Of a stretch of DNA of 38,236 nucleotides, positions 18,435 to 26,135 are shown piece by piece; within the stretch, counting starts at the first letter, position 1, and each line of letters opens with the position of its first letter. Where the stretch lies: NCBI RefSeq assembly GCF_001592265.1, contig NZ_BCWP01000033.1, positions 1-38,236 on the forward strand. Direction: 5' to 3'. The DNA is from Curvibacter delicatus NBRC 14919 (GTDB lineage Bacteria > Pseudomonadota > Gammaproteobacteria > Burkholderiales > Burkholderiaceae_C). The notes under the pieces are model-generated. The model was not told the DNA's origin. It saw nothing but the letters and a program-made list of their open reading frames with translations, and did not search any database. The position numbers were made by a program, and so were the translations under genes.

Positions 18435-18860
18435 ATGGACATTGCAGAAGTCGCCAAACGATCCGGCCTGCCGGCCTCGACGCTGCGCTATTACGAAGAG
18501 AAGGGCCTGATCGCCTCGGTCGGCCGTCAGGGTCTGCGCCGCACCTTCGACCCGGGGGTGGTGGAGCAGCTCGCGCTGATCTCACTGGGCCAGGCGGCCG
18601 GCTTTTCGCTGGACGAGATTGCGCAGATGTTCACGCCCGACCGACGACCCAACATCAAGCGCAAGATGCTGGAAGACAAGGCTGATCAGGTCGACAGCAT
18701 GATCAAGCGTCTGCGCGCCATGAGCCGGGGCCTGCGGCATGCCGCCGTCTGCCCTGCCCCCAGCCACATGGAATGCCCGTCGTTCCGGCGTCTGCTGAAG
18801 GCGGCATCCACGGGCACCTTGGATAGCTTGACGGAGAAAGAAGCCCGCAGGACACGCTGA
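18435..18860 (+). CDS. MerR-family transcriptional regulator
   Basis: 141 residues. The N-terminal winged helix has MDIAEVAKRSGLPASTLRYYEEKGLI (1-26 in two parts), the classic MerR recognition region. A dimerisation helix follows (about 75-105). The C-terminus has two cysteines, in CPAPSHMEC (about 109-117), a feature seen in a broad MerR subgroup; whether it binds metal or senses thiol-reactive compounds is open. The start is placed at ATG 18435, which aligns with other MerR proteins; the upstream in-frame ATG would lie within the operator. Divergent from and probably controlling the DUF2938 operon and itself. Confidence 0.9.
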   Translation: MDIAEVAKRSGLPASTLRYYEEKGLIASVGRQGLRRTFDPGVVEQLALISLGQAAGFSLDEIAQMFTPDRRPNIKRKMLEDKADQVDSMIKRLRAMSRGLRHAAVCPAPSHMECPSFRRLLKAASTGTLDSLTEKEARRTR

Positions 18861-18947
18861 GTCCGCTTTCCATTGTGCGGCACCCTTTGCGGGACATCAC
18901 ACCGTTTGTACTGTCGCCATGGACGGCCCGGCGAGCCGTTCTTTCCA

Positions 18948-18997
18948 CCGTACGCAGTACGGCACTGTCTGGCCCTTGAGCGGAAGACCGCTCAAGG
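18948..18997. terminator. Two tandem hairpins between convergent merR-like and nitroreductase genes
   Basis: First hairpin CCGTAC-GCA-GTACGG (18948-18962), second CCTTGAGCGG-AAGA-CCGCTCAAGG (18974-18997, perfect 10-bp stem). The 168-bp gap otherwise holds nothing recognised. No T-run follows, so termination would be of a non-canonical kind. Confidence 0.45.
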
Positions 18998-19028
18998 ACG
19001 TCACCAGCGCCGTCATCAATGCATCAAA

Positions 19029-19676
19029 TCAAGCCTTCGGCCAGCCCACGGTCTGTGTCAGCAGCAATTGCTGGTCCGGCGTGAGGCCCATGGCCTGGGT
19101 CAGGGCCTGGCGGTCGAACCAGGCGCGCACCACAGTGGACAGGCCAACCGAGGCACAGTAAAGGTAAATGTTCTGCGCCATCGCACCGGCCGCCACCGAA
19201 GCGTAAGAGGTGCGCATGGCGGCCGGCACGATCTTCATGCGGCTGTGGTCGGCCACGAAGATCAGATCCAGTGGCGCCGTGTCGACAAAGTCCTGGTAAC
19301 CGGTGACGCGCCGCACATCCTCGGCCAGCACCAGCCGCAGCGCCTGCGCTTTCGGCTCGTACAGGTACAACCCCTGCGGCAGTGCCACGTACAGATCGAC
19401 CTCCTGCGCATTCATGGCCGAAGGCGCGGTGCGCCCGCCCAAGTCGTCGCGGTTCAGGCCGCAAGCCGCCCACAGCAGGTCCGACAGCTGTTGCGGGGTC
19501 AGCGCATCAGGGCGGAACTCGCGCGCAGAGTGACGCTGGCGCAAGGCCTCCATCAGGGGCAGGCCGCCCGTGGTCTGTGCCGGCGGCAACGCCACCACGG
19601 TCAGCGACTCGCCGCTGGCGGGTTGGGCGTGAAGCTGCCCCATCAAACCCAAAGCCATTTTGGTCAAGGTGTTCAT
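19029..19676 (-). CDS. SagB/ThcOx-family nitroreductase-fold oxidoreductase
   Basis: 215 residues. The nitroreductase fold is marked by LMEALRQRHSAREF (about 41-54, the FMN-contacting RxSxRxF segment), LSDLLWAACGLNR (64-76), the APSAMNAQEVDLYV loop (84-97) and near the C-terminus NIYLYCASVGLSTVVRAWFD. Members of this subfamily dehydrogenate azolines in peptide antibiotics or act as stand-alone FMN enzymes. No precursor peptide or cyclodehydratase is visible nearby, so a stand-alone role is more likely. The N-terminal 20 residues are weakly hydrophobic and could be a signal, but a clear cleavage site is lacking. Confidence 0.87.
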   Translation of the reverse strand: MNTLTKMALGLMGQLHAQPASGESLTVVALPPAQTTGGLPLMEALRQRHSAREFRPDALTPQQLSDLLWAACGLNRDDLGGRTAPSAMNAQEVDLYVALPQGLYLYEPKAQALRLVLAEDVRRVTGYQDFVDTAPLDLIFVADHSRMKIVPAAMRTSYASVAAGAMAQNIYLYCASVGLSTVVRAWFDRQALTQAMGLTPDQQLLLTQTVGWPKA

Positions 19677-19698
19677 GTACTCCCTCCTCTCCTGCCTG

Positions 19699-21549
19699 TC
19701 AGGCGTCCACCCCTGCGGCCCCGGCCGCAGGCTGCAACAGCGCCACGATCTCGTCTTCCGTCAGCGTCTCGCGCGCCAGCAGCAGGCGGCTGCCCTCTTC
19801 CAGCGTGCTGCGGCGCTGCGTCAGCAGGTCGGTGGCGCGATGGAAGGCGGCTTCGGTCAGGGCACGCACCGCGCAGTCGATCTCGCGCGCCGTTTCCGGG
19901 GCGTACTGTGCACGGCCCAGGTCCATGCCGTCCGGCATGGGGCCGAGAAAGGGCGACGGCGGGTTTTCGTAAGCCACCTGCCCCAGCGTGGCGTCCATGC
20001 CGAAACGCATCACCATGCTGCGCGCAATGTCGGTGGCCTTGGCCAGGTCATCCGAGGCGCCGGTGGAGGCGTGGCCGATGAGCAGCATCTCGGCCGCGCG
20101 GCCGGCCAGCAGCATGGCCATCTTGTTCTCCAGCTCCTGCCGCGTCATCAGGTAGCGGTCTTCGGTCGGGCGCTGGATGGTGTAACCCAGCGCGCCAATG
20201 CCGCGCGGGATGATGGACACCTTGTGCACCGTGTCCAGCCCCGGCAGCGCCATGGCCACCAGTGCGTGGCCCATCTCGTGCACGGCAATGATGCGGCGCT
20301 CCTCCGGGTTGAGGATGCGGTTGCGCTTCTCCAGCCCGGCCACGATGCGCTCGATGGCGGTGGTGAAGTCGGCCAGCGACACCTCGTCGGCGTTGCGCCG
20401 CGTGGCCACCAGCGCGGCCTCGTTGACGAGGTTGGCCAGGTCGGCGCCGGTGAAACCGGGGGTGAGCGCGGCAATCTGCGCCAGGTCCAGCCCGGCCGCC
20501 AGTTTGATGCGCTTGATGTGCACCTGCAGGATTTGCACCCGGCCATGTTTGTCGGGCCGGTCCACCAGCACCTGACGGTCGAAGCGGCCGGCGCGCAGCA
20601 GCGCCGGGTCCAGGATCTCGGGCCGGTTGGTGGCGGCCAGCAGCACCAGGCCGGCGCGCGGGTCGAAGCCGTCGAGTTCGGCCAGCAGCTGGTTGAGCGT
20701 CTGTTCCTTCTCGTCGTGGCCGCCCAGGCCATAGGCGCCGCGGGCACGGCCCAGGGCATCGATCTCGTCGATGAAGATGATGGCCGGCGCCCGCTGCCGT
20801 GCCTGTTCGAACAGGTCGCGCACGCGTGCCGCACCGACGCCGACAAACATCTCGACGAACTCCGAGCCGTTGATGGAAAAGAACGGCACGCCGGCCTGCC
20901 CCGCCACCGCGCGTGCCAGCAGCGTCTTGCCGGTGCCCGGCGGCCCCACCAGCAGAATGCCCTTCGGGATGCGCGCGCCCAGCCGGCTGTGTGCCGTCGG
21001 GTCCTTGAGGAAATCGACGATCTCCTCCAGCTCGACCTTGGCCTCGTCAACGCCGGCCACGTCCTCAAACGTCACCCGGGTATCACTCTCCACATAGACC
21101 TTGGCCTTGCTCTTGCCGATGGACAACAAGCCGTCGCCCAGACCGCCCCCCAGACCACCGCGCTGGGCGATCTTGCGGATGGCGAACATCCAGATGGCGA
21201 AAAAGACCAGGGTCGGCGCCACCCAGGAAAAGATGTCGCGCAAAAAGGTGCTCTGCACCACCCCGGTGAAGCGCACACCGTACTGTGCCAGGTCACGCGC
21301 CAGATCGAGCTCCACCCGCGTGGTGGCAAAACGCGTGCGGCCGTCAGGCAAGGGCTGGTTCAGCGTGCCTTCCAGGTGGTCGGCGTAGACCGCGATCTCC
21401 TTGATGTTTTTCTTTTCCAGCTCCTGCAGGAATTCGCTGTAGGGCAGCGGCTGCACCTGCTGCCACTGCTGCACGAAACTCTGCAGCACCAGCACCCCCA
21501 CGATCGCCAGCGCGATGTACCAAAGATTCCACTGCGTGCGTTTCTCCAC
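19699..21549 (-). CDS. FtsH-type membrane AAA+ zinc metalloprotease (accessory paralogue)
   Basis: 616 residues from GTG 21549 with a good AGGAG site. Two membrane helices (about 9-28 and 108-127) flank a periplasmic domain. AAA module: Walker A GPPGTGKT (202-209), pore loop FVGVGA (235-240), Walker B IIFIDEID (257-264), second region of homology [20 protein letters not shown] (306-325). The zinc motif is HEMGH (424-428), with Met in place of the Ala usual in FtsH. It lies far from the usual rlmE-ftsH-folP context, so it is likely a second FtsH; that the housekeeping copy exists elsewhere is an inference. The start is 4 nt after the stop of the 107-residue gene upstream. Confidence 0.93.
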   Translation of the reverse strand: MEKRTQWNLWYIALAIVGVLVLQSFVQQWQQVQPLPYSEFLQELEKKNIKEIAVYADHLEGTLNQPLPDGRTRFATTRVELDLARDLAQYGVRFTGVVQSTFLRDIFSWVAPTLVFFAIWMFAIRKIAQRGGLGGGLGDGLLSIGKSKAKVYVESDTRVTFEDVAGVDEAKVELEEIVDFLKDPTAHSRLGARIPKGILLVGPPGTGKTLLARAVAGQAGVPFFSINGSEFVEMFVGVGAARVRDLFEQARQRAPAIIFIDEIDALGRARGAYGLGGHDEKEQTLNQLLAELDGFDPRAGLVLLAATNRPEILDPALLRAGRFDRQVLVDRPDKHGRVQILQVHIKRIKLAAGLDLAQIAALTPGFTGADLANLVNEAALVATRRNADEVSLADFTTAIERIVAGLEKRNRILNPEERRIIAVHEMGHALVAMALPGLDTVHKVSIIPRGIGALGYTIQRPTEDRYLMTRQELENKMAMLLAGRAAEMLLIGHASTGASDDLAKATDIARSMVMRFGMDATLGQVAYENPPSPFLGPMPDGMDLGRAQYAPETAREIDCAVRALTEAAFHRATDLLTQRRSTLEEGSRLLLARETLTEDEIVALLQPAAGAAGVDA

Positions 21550-21553
21550 CCGC

Positions 21554-21877
21554 TCACTCCTCGTCGATGTGCGGTGGCGACAGACCTTCGGCCAGCCCGC
21601 CGGTGTCAGGGTCGATCCAGTCGGAAATTCCGAGTTCGCTCTCGGCCTCCTGCAGGGTTTCCCCCGGCGTGGGCGACTCCTCATCTGACGACTGCATGTC
21701 GGCCATGGCTTCTTCCAGACTGGCGAAGGGGCCGAACTCCTGCTTGCCGCCTGGCGCACGCCAGTAGTAGCCGTCGGGCCGCGCCATGATCTGCTCCACA
21801 TCGCCGGCGCTGGTCTCCGGCACGGCTTTCATGCTGGCGGTCTTCTTGCTCGCCGCTGCGGGCTTCTTGCTTGTCAT
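21554..21877 (-). CDS. Small acidic protein coupled to the FtsH-type protease, function unknown
   Basis: 107 residues starting at the ATG at 21877, preceded by AAAGGTG. The Lys/Ala/Ser-rich first 20 residues resemble a flexible tail. The middle DGYYWRAPGGKQEFGPFASL (about 35-54) looks like a small folded module. The second half is strongly acidic (SSDEESPTPGE...) and ends PPHIDEE. No membrane segment or signal peptide. It is translated just before the FtsH paralogue (4-nt gap), so it may be a substrate, adaptor or regulator of that protease. I do not recognise a family. Confidence 0.82.
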   Translation of the reverse strand: MTSKKPAAASKKTASMKAVPETSAGDVEQIMARPDGYYWRAPGGKQEFGPFASLEEAMADMQSSDEESPTPGETLQEAESELGISDWIDPDTGGLAEGLSPPHIDEE

Positions 21878-22033
21878 GTCGTTCACCTTTTGCTTGCTGT
21901 CGCTACAGTGGCAAGGATCAATCCAGCCGGCCCGGCGTTTCTTGAGCCATGTCAAACTTCGTCCAGCTTACGCTTCTTAGCATCGACCAGCCACCTGTTT
22001 GTTCATCCACCCCGACAAGAAACACCGTTCCCG

Positions 22034-22996
22034 ATGCCCCACACAAGCCCTGACCATCGCCCGTTCCAACGGCTGGCGCTGCTCCTGCTGACCGCAGCCT
22101 TGCTGTGCTGGCCAGCGGCGCGGGCCGCGGGTGAGTCGCCGACGGCCATGGCCGACCGCTTCGCCCGCGCGGTGGACAAACGCCTGCAGCTGCCAGACGC
22201 TGAAGCCCGACGTTATGGCGAGTTGGCGCTGCAGATGCTGCACAGCGCCGGCGTCACGCTGGAACGCCCGCAGTACCTGGTGTTGGTGGACCGCAGTCCG
22301 CAGGTGCAGGCGCTGCTGCTGCTCTGGGTGGCGCCACCTGCCCGCGTGGTGCTGATCGGCGCCTCGCCTGTCTCCACCGGACGCGGCGGCGAGTACGACT
22401 ACTTCGAGACGCCCACCGGCGTGTTCGACCACAACACCCTCAACCCCGACTTCCGTGCCGAAGGCACCTTCAACGAGCACGGCATCCGCGGCTTCGGGGT
22501 CCAGGGCATGCGCGTGTTCGATTTCGGCTGGCAACAGGGCCGGCGCGGCTGGGGCAATGGTGGCACCAGCACCATGCGCCTGATGCTGCACGCCACCGAC
22601 CCCGAATTCCTGGAACCCAAACTCGGCAGCGTGCAGTCCAAGGGCTGCATCCGCATTCCGGCCTCGCTCAACCGCCTGCTCGACCAGCACGGCCTGCTCG
22701 ATGCCGACTACGAGGACGCCTTGGCCGAAGGGCGGCACCTCTGGGTGCTGTCGCCGCAACGCACACCGGCGGCAGACGCCGGCCGTTATCTGATCGTGGT
22801 GGATACCCAGCGGGCCAAGCGCCCGGCCTGGTCGCCCAACCCTTTCAAGCCCCGCCCGAAACGAAAACCAGCGACAGCGCCCGCAAGCTCATCTCTCGCT
22901 CCCAGCGGCGCTCCTCAGGGCACCAGCACCGCGGCACCGTCGATGGTGCCGGCGCGCAGTGCGGCCACCGCCTCGTTGGCCTGCGCCAACGGGTAG
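22034..22996 (+). CDS. L,D-transpeptidase-like (YkuD-fold) periplasmic protein
   Basis: 320 residues from ATG 22034 with a Sec signal peptide (hydrophobic LALLLLTAALLCWPAARA, about 14-31). The catalytic signature is present: H186 in MLHATDPE and C205 in SKGCIRIP, matching the His...S-(H/K)-G-C-x-R pattern of YkuD transpeptidases, which cross-link peptidoglycan or attach proteins to it. Around 105-150 it has GASPVSTGRGGEYDYFETPTGVF, where related enzymes have SxGxxxxxTPxG. The C-terminal 60 residues are Pro/Ala/Ser-rich and low in complexity; the last 27 are antisense to the end of the alcohol dehydrogenase gene (82-bp overlap). Confidence 0.85.
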   Translation: MPHTSPDHRPFQRLALLLLTAALLCWPAARAAGESPTAMADRFARAVDKRLQLPDAEARRYGELALQMLHSAGVTLERPQYLVLVDRSPQVQALLLLWVAPPARVVLIGASPVSTGRGGEYDYFETPTGVFDHNTLNPDFRAEGTFNEHGIRGFGVQGMRVFDFGWQQGRRGWGNGGTSTMRLMLHATDPEFLEPKLGSVQSKGCIRIPASLNRLLDQHGLLDADYEDALAEGRHLWVLSPQRTPAADAGRYLIVVDTQRAKRPAWSPNPFKPRPKRKPATAPASSSLAPSGAPQGTSTAAPSMVPARSAATASLACANG

Positions 22997-23904
22997 GCCT
23001 GCACATGGGTGGTGACGGGGTGGCGCGCGATGCAGTCGAAGAAGGCCTCGCCGTCTTCACGCGTCAGGTTGGCCACCGAACGCACGCTGCGCTCGCCCCA
23101 CAGCAGTGAGTAGGGAAAAGCCGGGATGTCGCTCATGTGGATGCCGGCACACACCACCACCCCGCCCTTGCGTGTGGCGCGCAAAGCTGCCGGCACCAAT
23201 GAACCCACGGGGGCAAAGATCAGCGCGGCATCGAGTTGCTGCGGCGGCAGCGCATCGGACGGGCCGGCCCAGGTCGCACCCAGCTGGCGGGCAAAACGTG
23301 CGCTTTGTTCGTCCCCTGCGCGCACGAAGGCATACACCTCATGCCCCTGCGCCACGGCAATCTGCGCCATGATGTGCGCCGCCGCGCCAAAGCCGTACAG
23401 ACCGATCCGGGCACGCGCGCCCAGCCCCGCCAGCCGGTAGGCGCGAAAGCCGATCAGCCCGGCACACAGCAGCGGTGCGGCGTGCACATCGTCGTAGTGG
23501 TCTGGAAGCGCAAAACAATAACGCTCATCCGCCACGGTGTATTCAGCGAAGCCGCCGGGCCGGTCGTAGCCGGTGAAGACCGGTGTGTCGCACAGGTTCT
23601 CATGCTGGCTCGCACAGTAAGGGCAATGGCCGCAGGTGCCGCCCAGCCAGGGAATGCCGATGCGGGTGCCGATAGCGAAGCGTGTCGCCCCCGGCCCGGT
23701 GGCCACCACGCGGCCCACCACCTCGTGCCCCGGCACCATGCCGGGGTGGCGTGGCGGCAGATCGGCGTCGATGATGTGCAGGTCGGTGCGGCAGACGCCG
23801 CAGGCCAGCACCTGCACCAGCAGCTCATGTGGACCCGGCTGCGGCACGGGCAGTTCGGCCGCCTGCAGCGGCTGGCCGGGCTGTGTCACGCGCATTGCCA
23901 GCAT
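22915..23904 (-). CDS. Zinc-dependent alcohol dehydrogenase family protein
   Basis: 329 residues of the medium-chain dehydrogenase/reductase superfamily. Catalytic zinc ligands: C38 (CGVCRTD), H60-E61 (GHEVVGRV); structural zinc cysteines C91, C94, C97, C105. The nucleotide-binding turn reads GLYGFGAAAH (about 167-176), GxGxxA rather than GxGxxG, and CAGIHMSDIPAF follows as in AdhP-like enzymes. It oxidises an alcohol or reduces an aldehyde with NAD(P); the substrate is not fixed by the sequence. AGGAGCC precedes the ATG at 23904. Its 3' end overlaps the L,D-transpeptidase-like gene. Confidence 0.92.
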   Translation of the reverse strand: MLAMRVTQPGQPLQAAELPVPQPGPHELLVQVLACGVCRTDLHIIDADLPPRHPGMVPGHEVVGRVVATGPGATRFAIGTRIGIPWLGGTCGHCPYCASQHENLCDTPVFTGYDRPGGFAEYTVADERYCFALPDHYDDVHAAPLLCAGLIGFRAYRLAGLGARARIGLYGFGAAAHIMAQIAVAQGHEVYAFVRAGDEQSARFARQLGATWAGPSDALPPQQLDAALIFAPVGSLVPAALRATRKGGVVVCAGIHMSDIPAFPYSLLWGERSVRSVANLTREDGEAFFDCIARHPVTTHVQAYPLAQANEAVAALRAGTIDGAAVLVP

Positions 23905-23931
23905 GCTTGGCTCCTGTGAACCGGCGGGCCC

Positions 23932-24597
23932 TTATTTGGCGCCGGAGATGAATTCCACCTTCTGCCGGCGCTGCGCTTTCCAGGTACCGTAGATCACGAG
24001 CAAGCCGGGAATCAGGATCATGCCCCAGATGATCTTCTCCAGGTTGGCCTTGACCCACGGCAGGCTGCCGAGGAAATAACCCGCGGTGCAGATGCCCAGC
24101 ACCCAGATCAGCGCGCCCACCACGTTGTAGAGCGTGAACTTGAGGCGGCTCATCTCAGCCACGCCACCCACAAAAGGCGCGAAGGTGCGGATGAAGGGCA
24201 TGAAACGCGCCAGGATGATGGTGATGCCGCCGTAGGTTTCGTAGAAGGCATGGGCCTGGTCGAAGGCGCGCTTGTTGAACAGGCGCGAGTTCTCCCACTT
24301 GAACACCTTCGGCCCGAAGTAGCGCCCGATCGAGTAATTGCACTGGTCACCCAGGACGGCGGCCACCAGCAGCACGGCCACCGCGACGGGATAACTCAGC
24401 AACCCGGCCCCGGCCAGCGTACCGACCACGAACAAGAGCGAGTCCCCCGGCAGGAAGGGCATGACCACCAGCCCGGTCTCGACGAAGACGATGAGAAACA
24501 GCAGCGCGTAGACCCACACGCCATAGTTCTGCACGAACACCTCCAGGTGTTTGTCGACGTGCAGGATGAAATCAATGAGAAAGGTGATCAGTTCCAT
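23932..24597 (-). CDS. DedA-family membrane protein
   Basis: 221 residues with the VTT/SNARE-associated DedA domain: an N-terminal amphipathic region (FILHVDKHLEVFV), the FVETGLVVMPFLPGDSLLFVVGTLAG motif (about 39-64), GDQCNYSIGRYFG (103-115), and ILARFMPFIRTFAPFVGGVAEM (about 150-171) with the conserved arginines. DedA proteins flip or redistribute membrane lipids such as undecaprenyl phosphate or phosphatidylethanolamine and affect envelope homeostasis. ATG 24597 lies 8 nt from a GATAAT box within a palindrome, so the mRNA may be leaderless. Confidence 0.92.
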   Translation of the reverse strand: MELITFLIDFILHVDKHLEVFVQNYGVWVYALLFLIVFVETGLVVMPFLPGDSLLFVVGTLAGAGLLSYPVAVAVLLVAAVLGDQCNYSIGRYFGPKVFKWENSRLFNKRAFDQAHAFYETYGGITIILARFMPFIRTFAPFVGGVAEMSRLKFTLYNVVGALIWVLGICTAGYFLGSLPWVKANLEKIIWGMILIPGLLVIYGTWKAQRRQKVEFISGAK

Positions 24598-24600
24598 GGA

Positions 24601-24615
24601 CGGGGATTATCCCCG
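24601..24615 (-). promoter_or_regulatory. 15-bp perfect palindrome overlapping the dedA -10 box
   Basis: CGGGGAT-T-ATCCCCG with perfect 7-bp arms. The minus-strand -10-like GATAAT (24611-24606) lies inside it, 8 nt from the dedA ATG. A repressor bound here would block the promoter, and a hairpin could form at the DNA level; the transcript would start after it. No -35 hexamer is clear. Confidence 0.45.
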
Positions 24616-24669
24616 CCCTGGGCCCACCTCACCCCGACGCGGAGACTTCAGACCACGCTCGAACCCCGT

Positions 24670-25374
24670 CTATACCGCGCAGTAGCGCTCCTGGATCTCG
24701 GCATTGCGCAGCAGCTCGTCGGCGGCCCCCTGATGCACGATCTGGCCTTGGTCCAGGATATATGCGCGGTCAGAGATGGACAGCGCCCGCTCCACATTCT
24801 GCTCCACCAGCAAAATGGTGGTGCCAGCCTGCTTCATGCGCACGAAGAGTTGGAACATCTCATGAACCAGCAGCGGCATGATGCCCTCGGATGGTTCGTC
24901 CAGCAGGATCATGCGCGGCCGGGCCATCATGGCACGGGCAATGGCCAGCATCTGCTGCTCGCCGCCCGAAAGCGAAGTACCCTCCTGGTGCAGGCGCTCC
25001 TTCAGGCGCGGGAAGGTCTCGGCGATCTCGTCGATCATGGCATCCATCTCGCCACGGCGCGAACTGGCCAGCAAGCCCAGCTGCAGGTTCTCCAGCACGG
25101 TCAGGCCGGGCACGATGCGCCGCTCCTCGGGCACATAAGCCAGGCCGTGGTGGAAACGCACGTGAGGCGGTTGTCCCAGCAGGTCCTGGCCGTCGAAGAT
25201 GACTTGGCCACGGCACTTGCTCACCAGGCCCATGATGGTGCGCAGCGTGCTGGTCTTGCCAGCGCCATTGCGCCCCATGAGCGTGACGATCTCGCCCTGG
25301 CGTACCTCGAAATCCAGGCCCTGGATCACGTGGCTGTGGTCGTACCAGGCGTTGAGTTGTTGAACTTTCAGCAT
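24670..25374 (-). CDS. livF: Branched-chain amino acid-type ABC transporter ATPase, LivF
   Basis: 234 residues from the ATG at 25374. Walker A GRNGAGKT (about 34-41), the LivF-type YVPEERRIVPGLTVLENLQLG (about 90-110), signature LSGGEQQ and Walker B MILLDEPSEG, plus the switch histidine region replaced by LLVEQNV as usual for LivF. One of two ATPases energising a HAAT-family importer. Last gene of the minus-strand run; livG ends 14 nt upstream. Because this transporter follows a TetR-VOC-FAD hydroxylase set, its ligand is more likely an aromatic or heteroaromatic acid than a branched-chain amino acid. Confidence 0.93.
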   Translation of the reverse strand: MLKVQQLNAWYDHSHVIQGLDFEVRQGEIVTLMGRNGAGKTSTLRTIMGLVSKCRGQVIFDGQDLLGQPPHVRFHHGLAYVPEERRIVPGLTVLENLQLGLLASSRRGEMDAMIDEIAETFPRLKERLHQEGTSLSGGEQQMLAIARAMMARPRMILLDEPSEGIMPLLVHEMFQLFVRMKQAGTTILLVEQNVERALSISDRAYILDQGQIVHQGAADELLRNAEIQERYCAV

Positions 25375-25388
25375 GTCGGATTCTTTCT

Positions 25389-26135
25389 TCAGCCCTGGCC
25401 CAGGTAGACGCGCTTGACCTCGGCGTTGTTGCGGATCTCCTCGGGCGTGCCGTCCACCAGCAGTTCGCCGTGGTGCAGCACGATGAGCCGGCTGCACAGG
25501 CCCATCACCATCTTCATCTTGTGCTCCACCAGAATGACGGTACGCTCCTGCGCCAACCGGCGGATCAGCTCCATCATCACCAGCGTTTCCTCGGGCGACA
25601 TGCCGGCGGTGGGTTCGTCCATCAGCAACAGCTTGGGCTCGCAGGCCAGAGCCATAGCCACTTCCAGCGAGCGCTGCTGGCCATGGGCCAGGTCACCGGC
25701 GAGCTTGTCGCGGCAGGCCTGCAGGCCCACGCGCGCCAGCAGGGCGTCTGCCCGTTCGATCAGTTCGCGGTAATGGCTGCGCGGGCGCAGCAGTTGGAAG
25801 CGTGTGGTCTGCATCTGCAGCGCCACCCGCACGTTCTCGTGCGCGCTCAGGTGCTTGAAGACGTTGGTGATCTGGAAGCTCTTGGCAATGCCACGGCGGG
25901 CAAACTCGTGCGGGGCGATGCCCGTGATGTCCTGCCCTTGGAACAACACCTGCCCTGCGCTGGGCGGCACGCCGCCGCTGATCACATTGAAGAAGGTGCT
26001 CTTGCCCGCACCGTTGGGACCAATGATGGCCGTGAGTTCACCGGCGCGGAAAGACACGCTGACATCGCTGAGTGCCTTGAACTTGCCATAAAAACGCGAA
26101 GCGTGACGCACTTCCAGGATAGGTGTGCTGCTCAT
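25389..26135 (-). CDS. livG: Branched-chain amino acid-type ABC transporter ATPase, LivG
   Basis: 248 residues from ATG 26135, which overlaps the livM stop by 4 nt (ATGA). Walker A GPNGAGKS (about 36-43), the LivG-type QITNVFKHLSAHENV, a signature reading LAHGQQRSLEVAMAL instead of the canonical LSGGQ (normal for LivG, where it is LxYGxQR), Walker B LLLMDEPTAGMSPEET and the switch VEHKM. Pairs with LivF on the cytoplasmic face of LivH/LivM. Confidence 0.94.
   Translation of the reverse strand: MSSTPILEVRHASRFYGKFKALSDVSVSFRAGELTAIIGPNGAGKSTFFNVISGGVPPSAGQVLFQGQDITGIAPHEFARRGIAKSFQITNVFKHLSAHENVRVALQMQTTRFQLLRPRSHYRELIERADALLARVGLQACRDKLAGDLAHGQQRSLEVAMALACEPKLLLMDEPTAGMSPEETLVMMELIRRLAQERTVILVEHKMKMVMGLCSRLIVLHHGELLVDGTPEEIRNNAEVKRVYLGQG

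Noticed and set aside
19029-19676. A peptide-antibiotic (thiazole/oxazole) gene cluster around the SagB-type enzyme
   Set aside because: No YcaO or E1-like protein, no short precursor gene and no peptide exporter lie within 10 kb on either side.
19660-21789. A 709-codon open frame antisense to the FtsH-type gene
   Set aside because: Again a shadow of a GC-rich gene; no motif, and the sense strand encodes a complete AAA+ protease.
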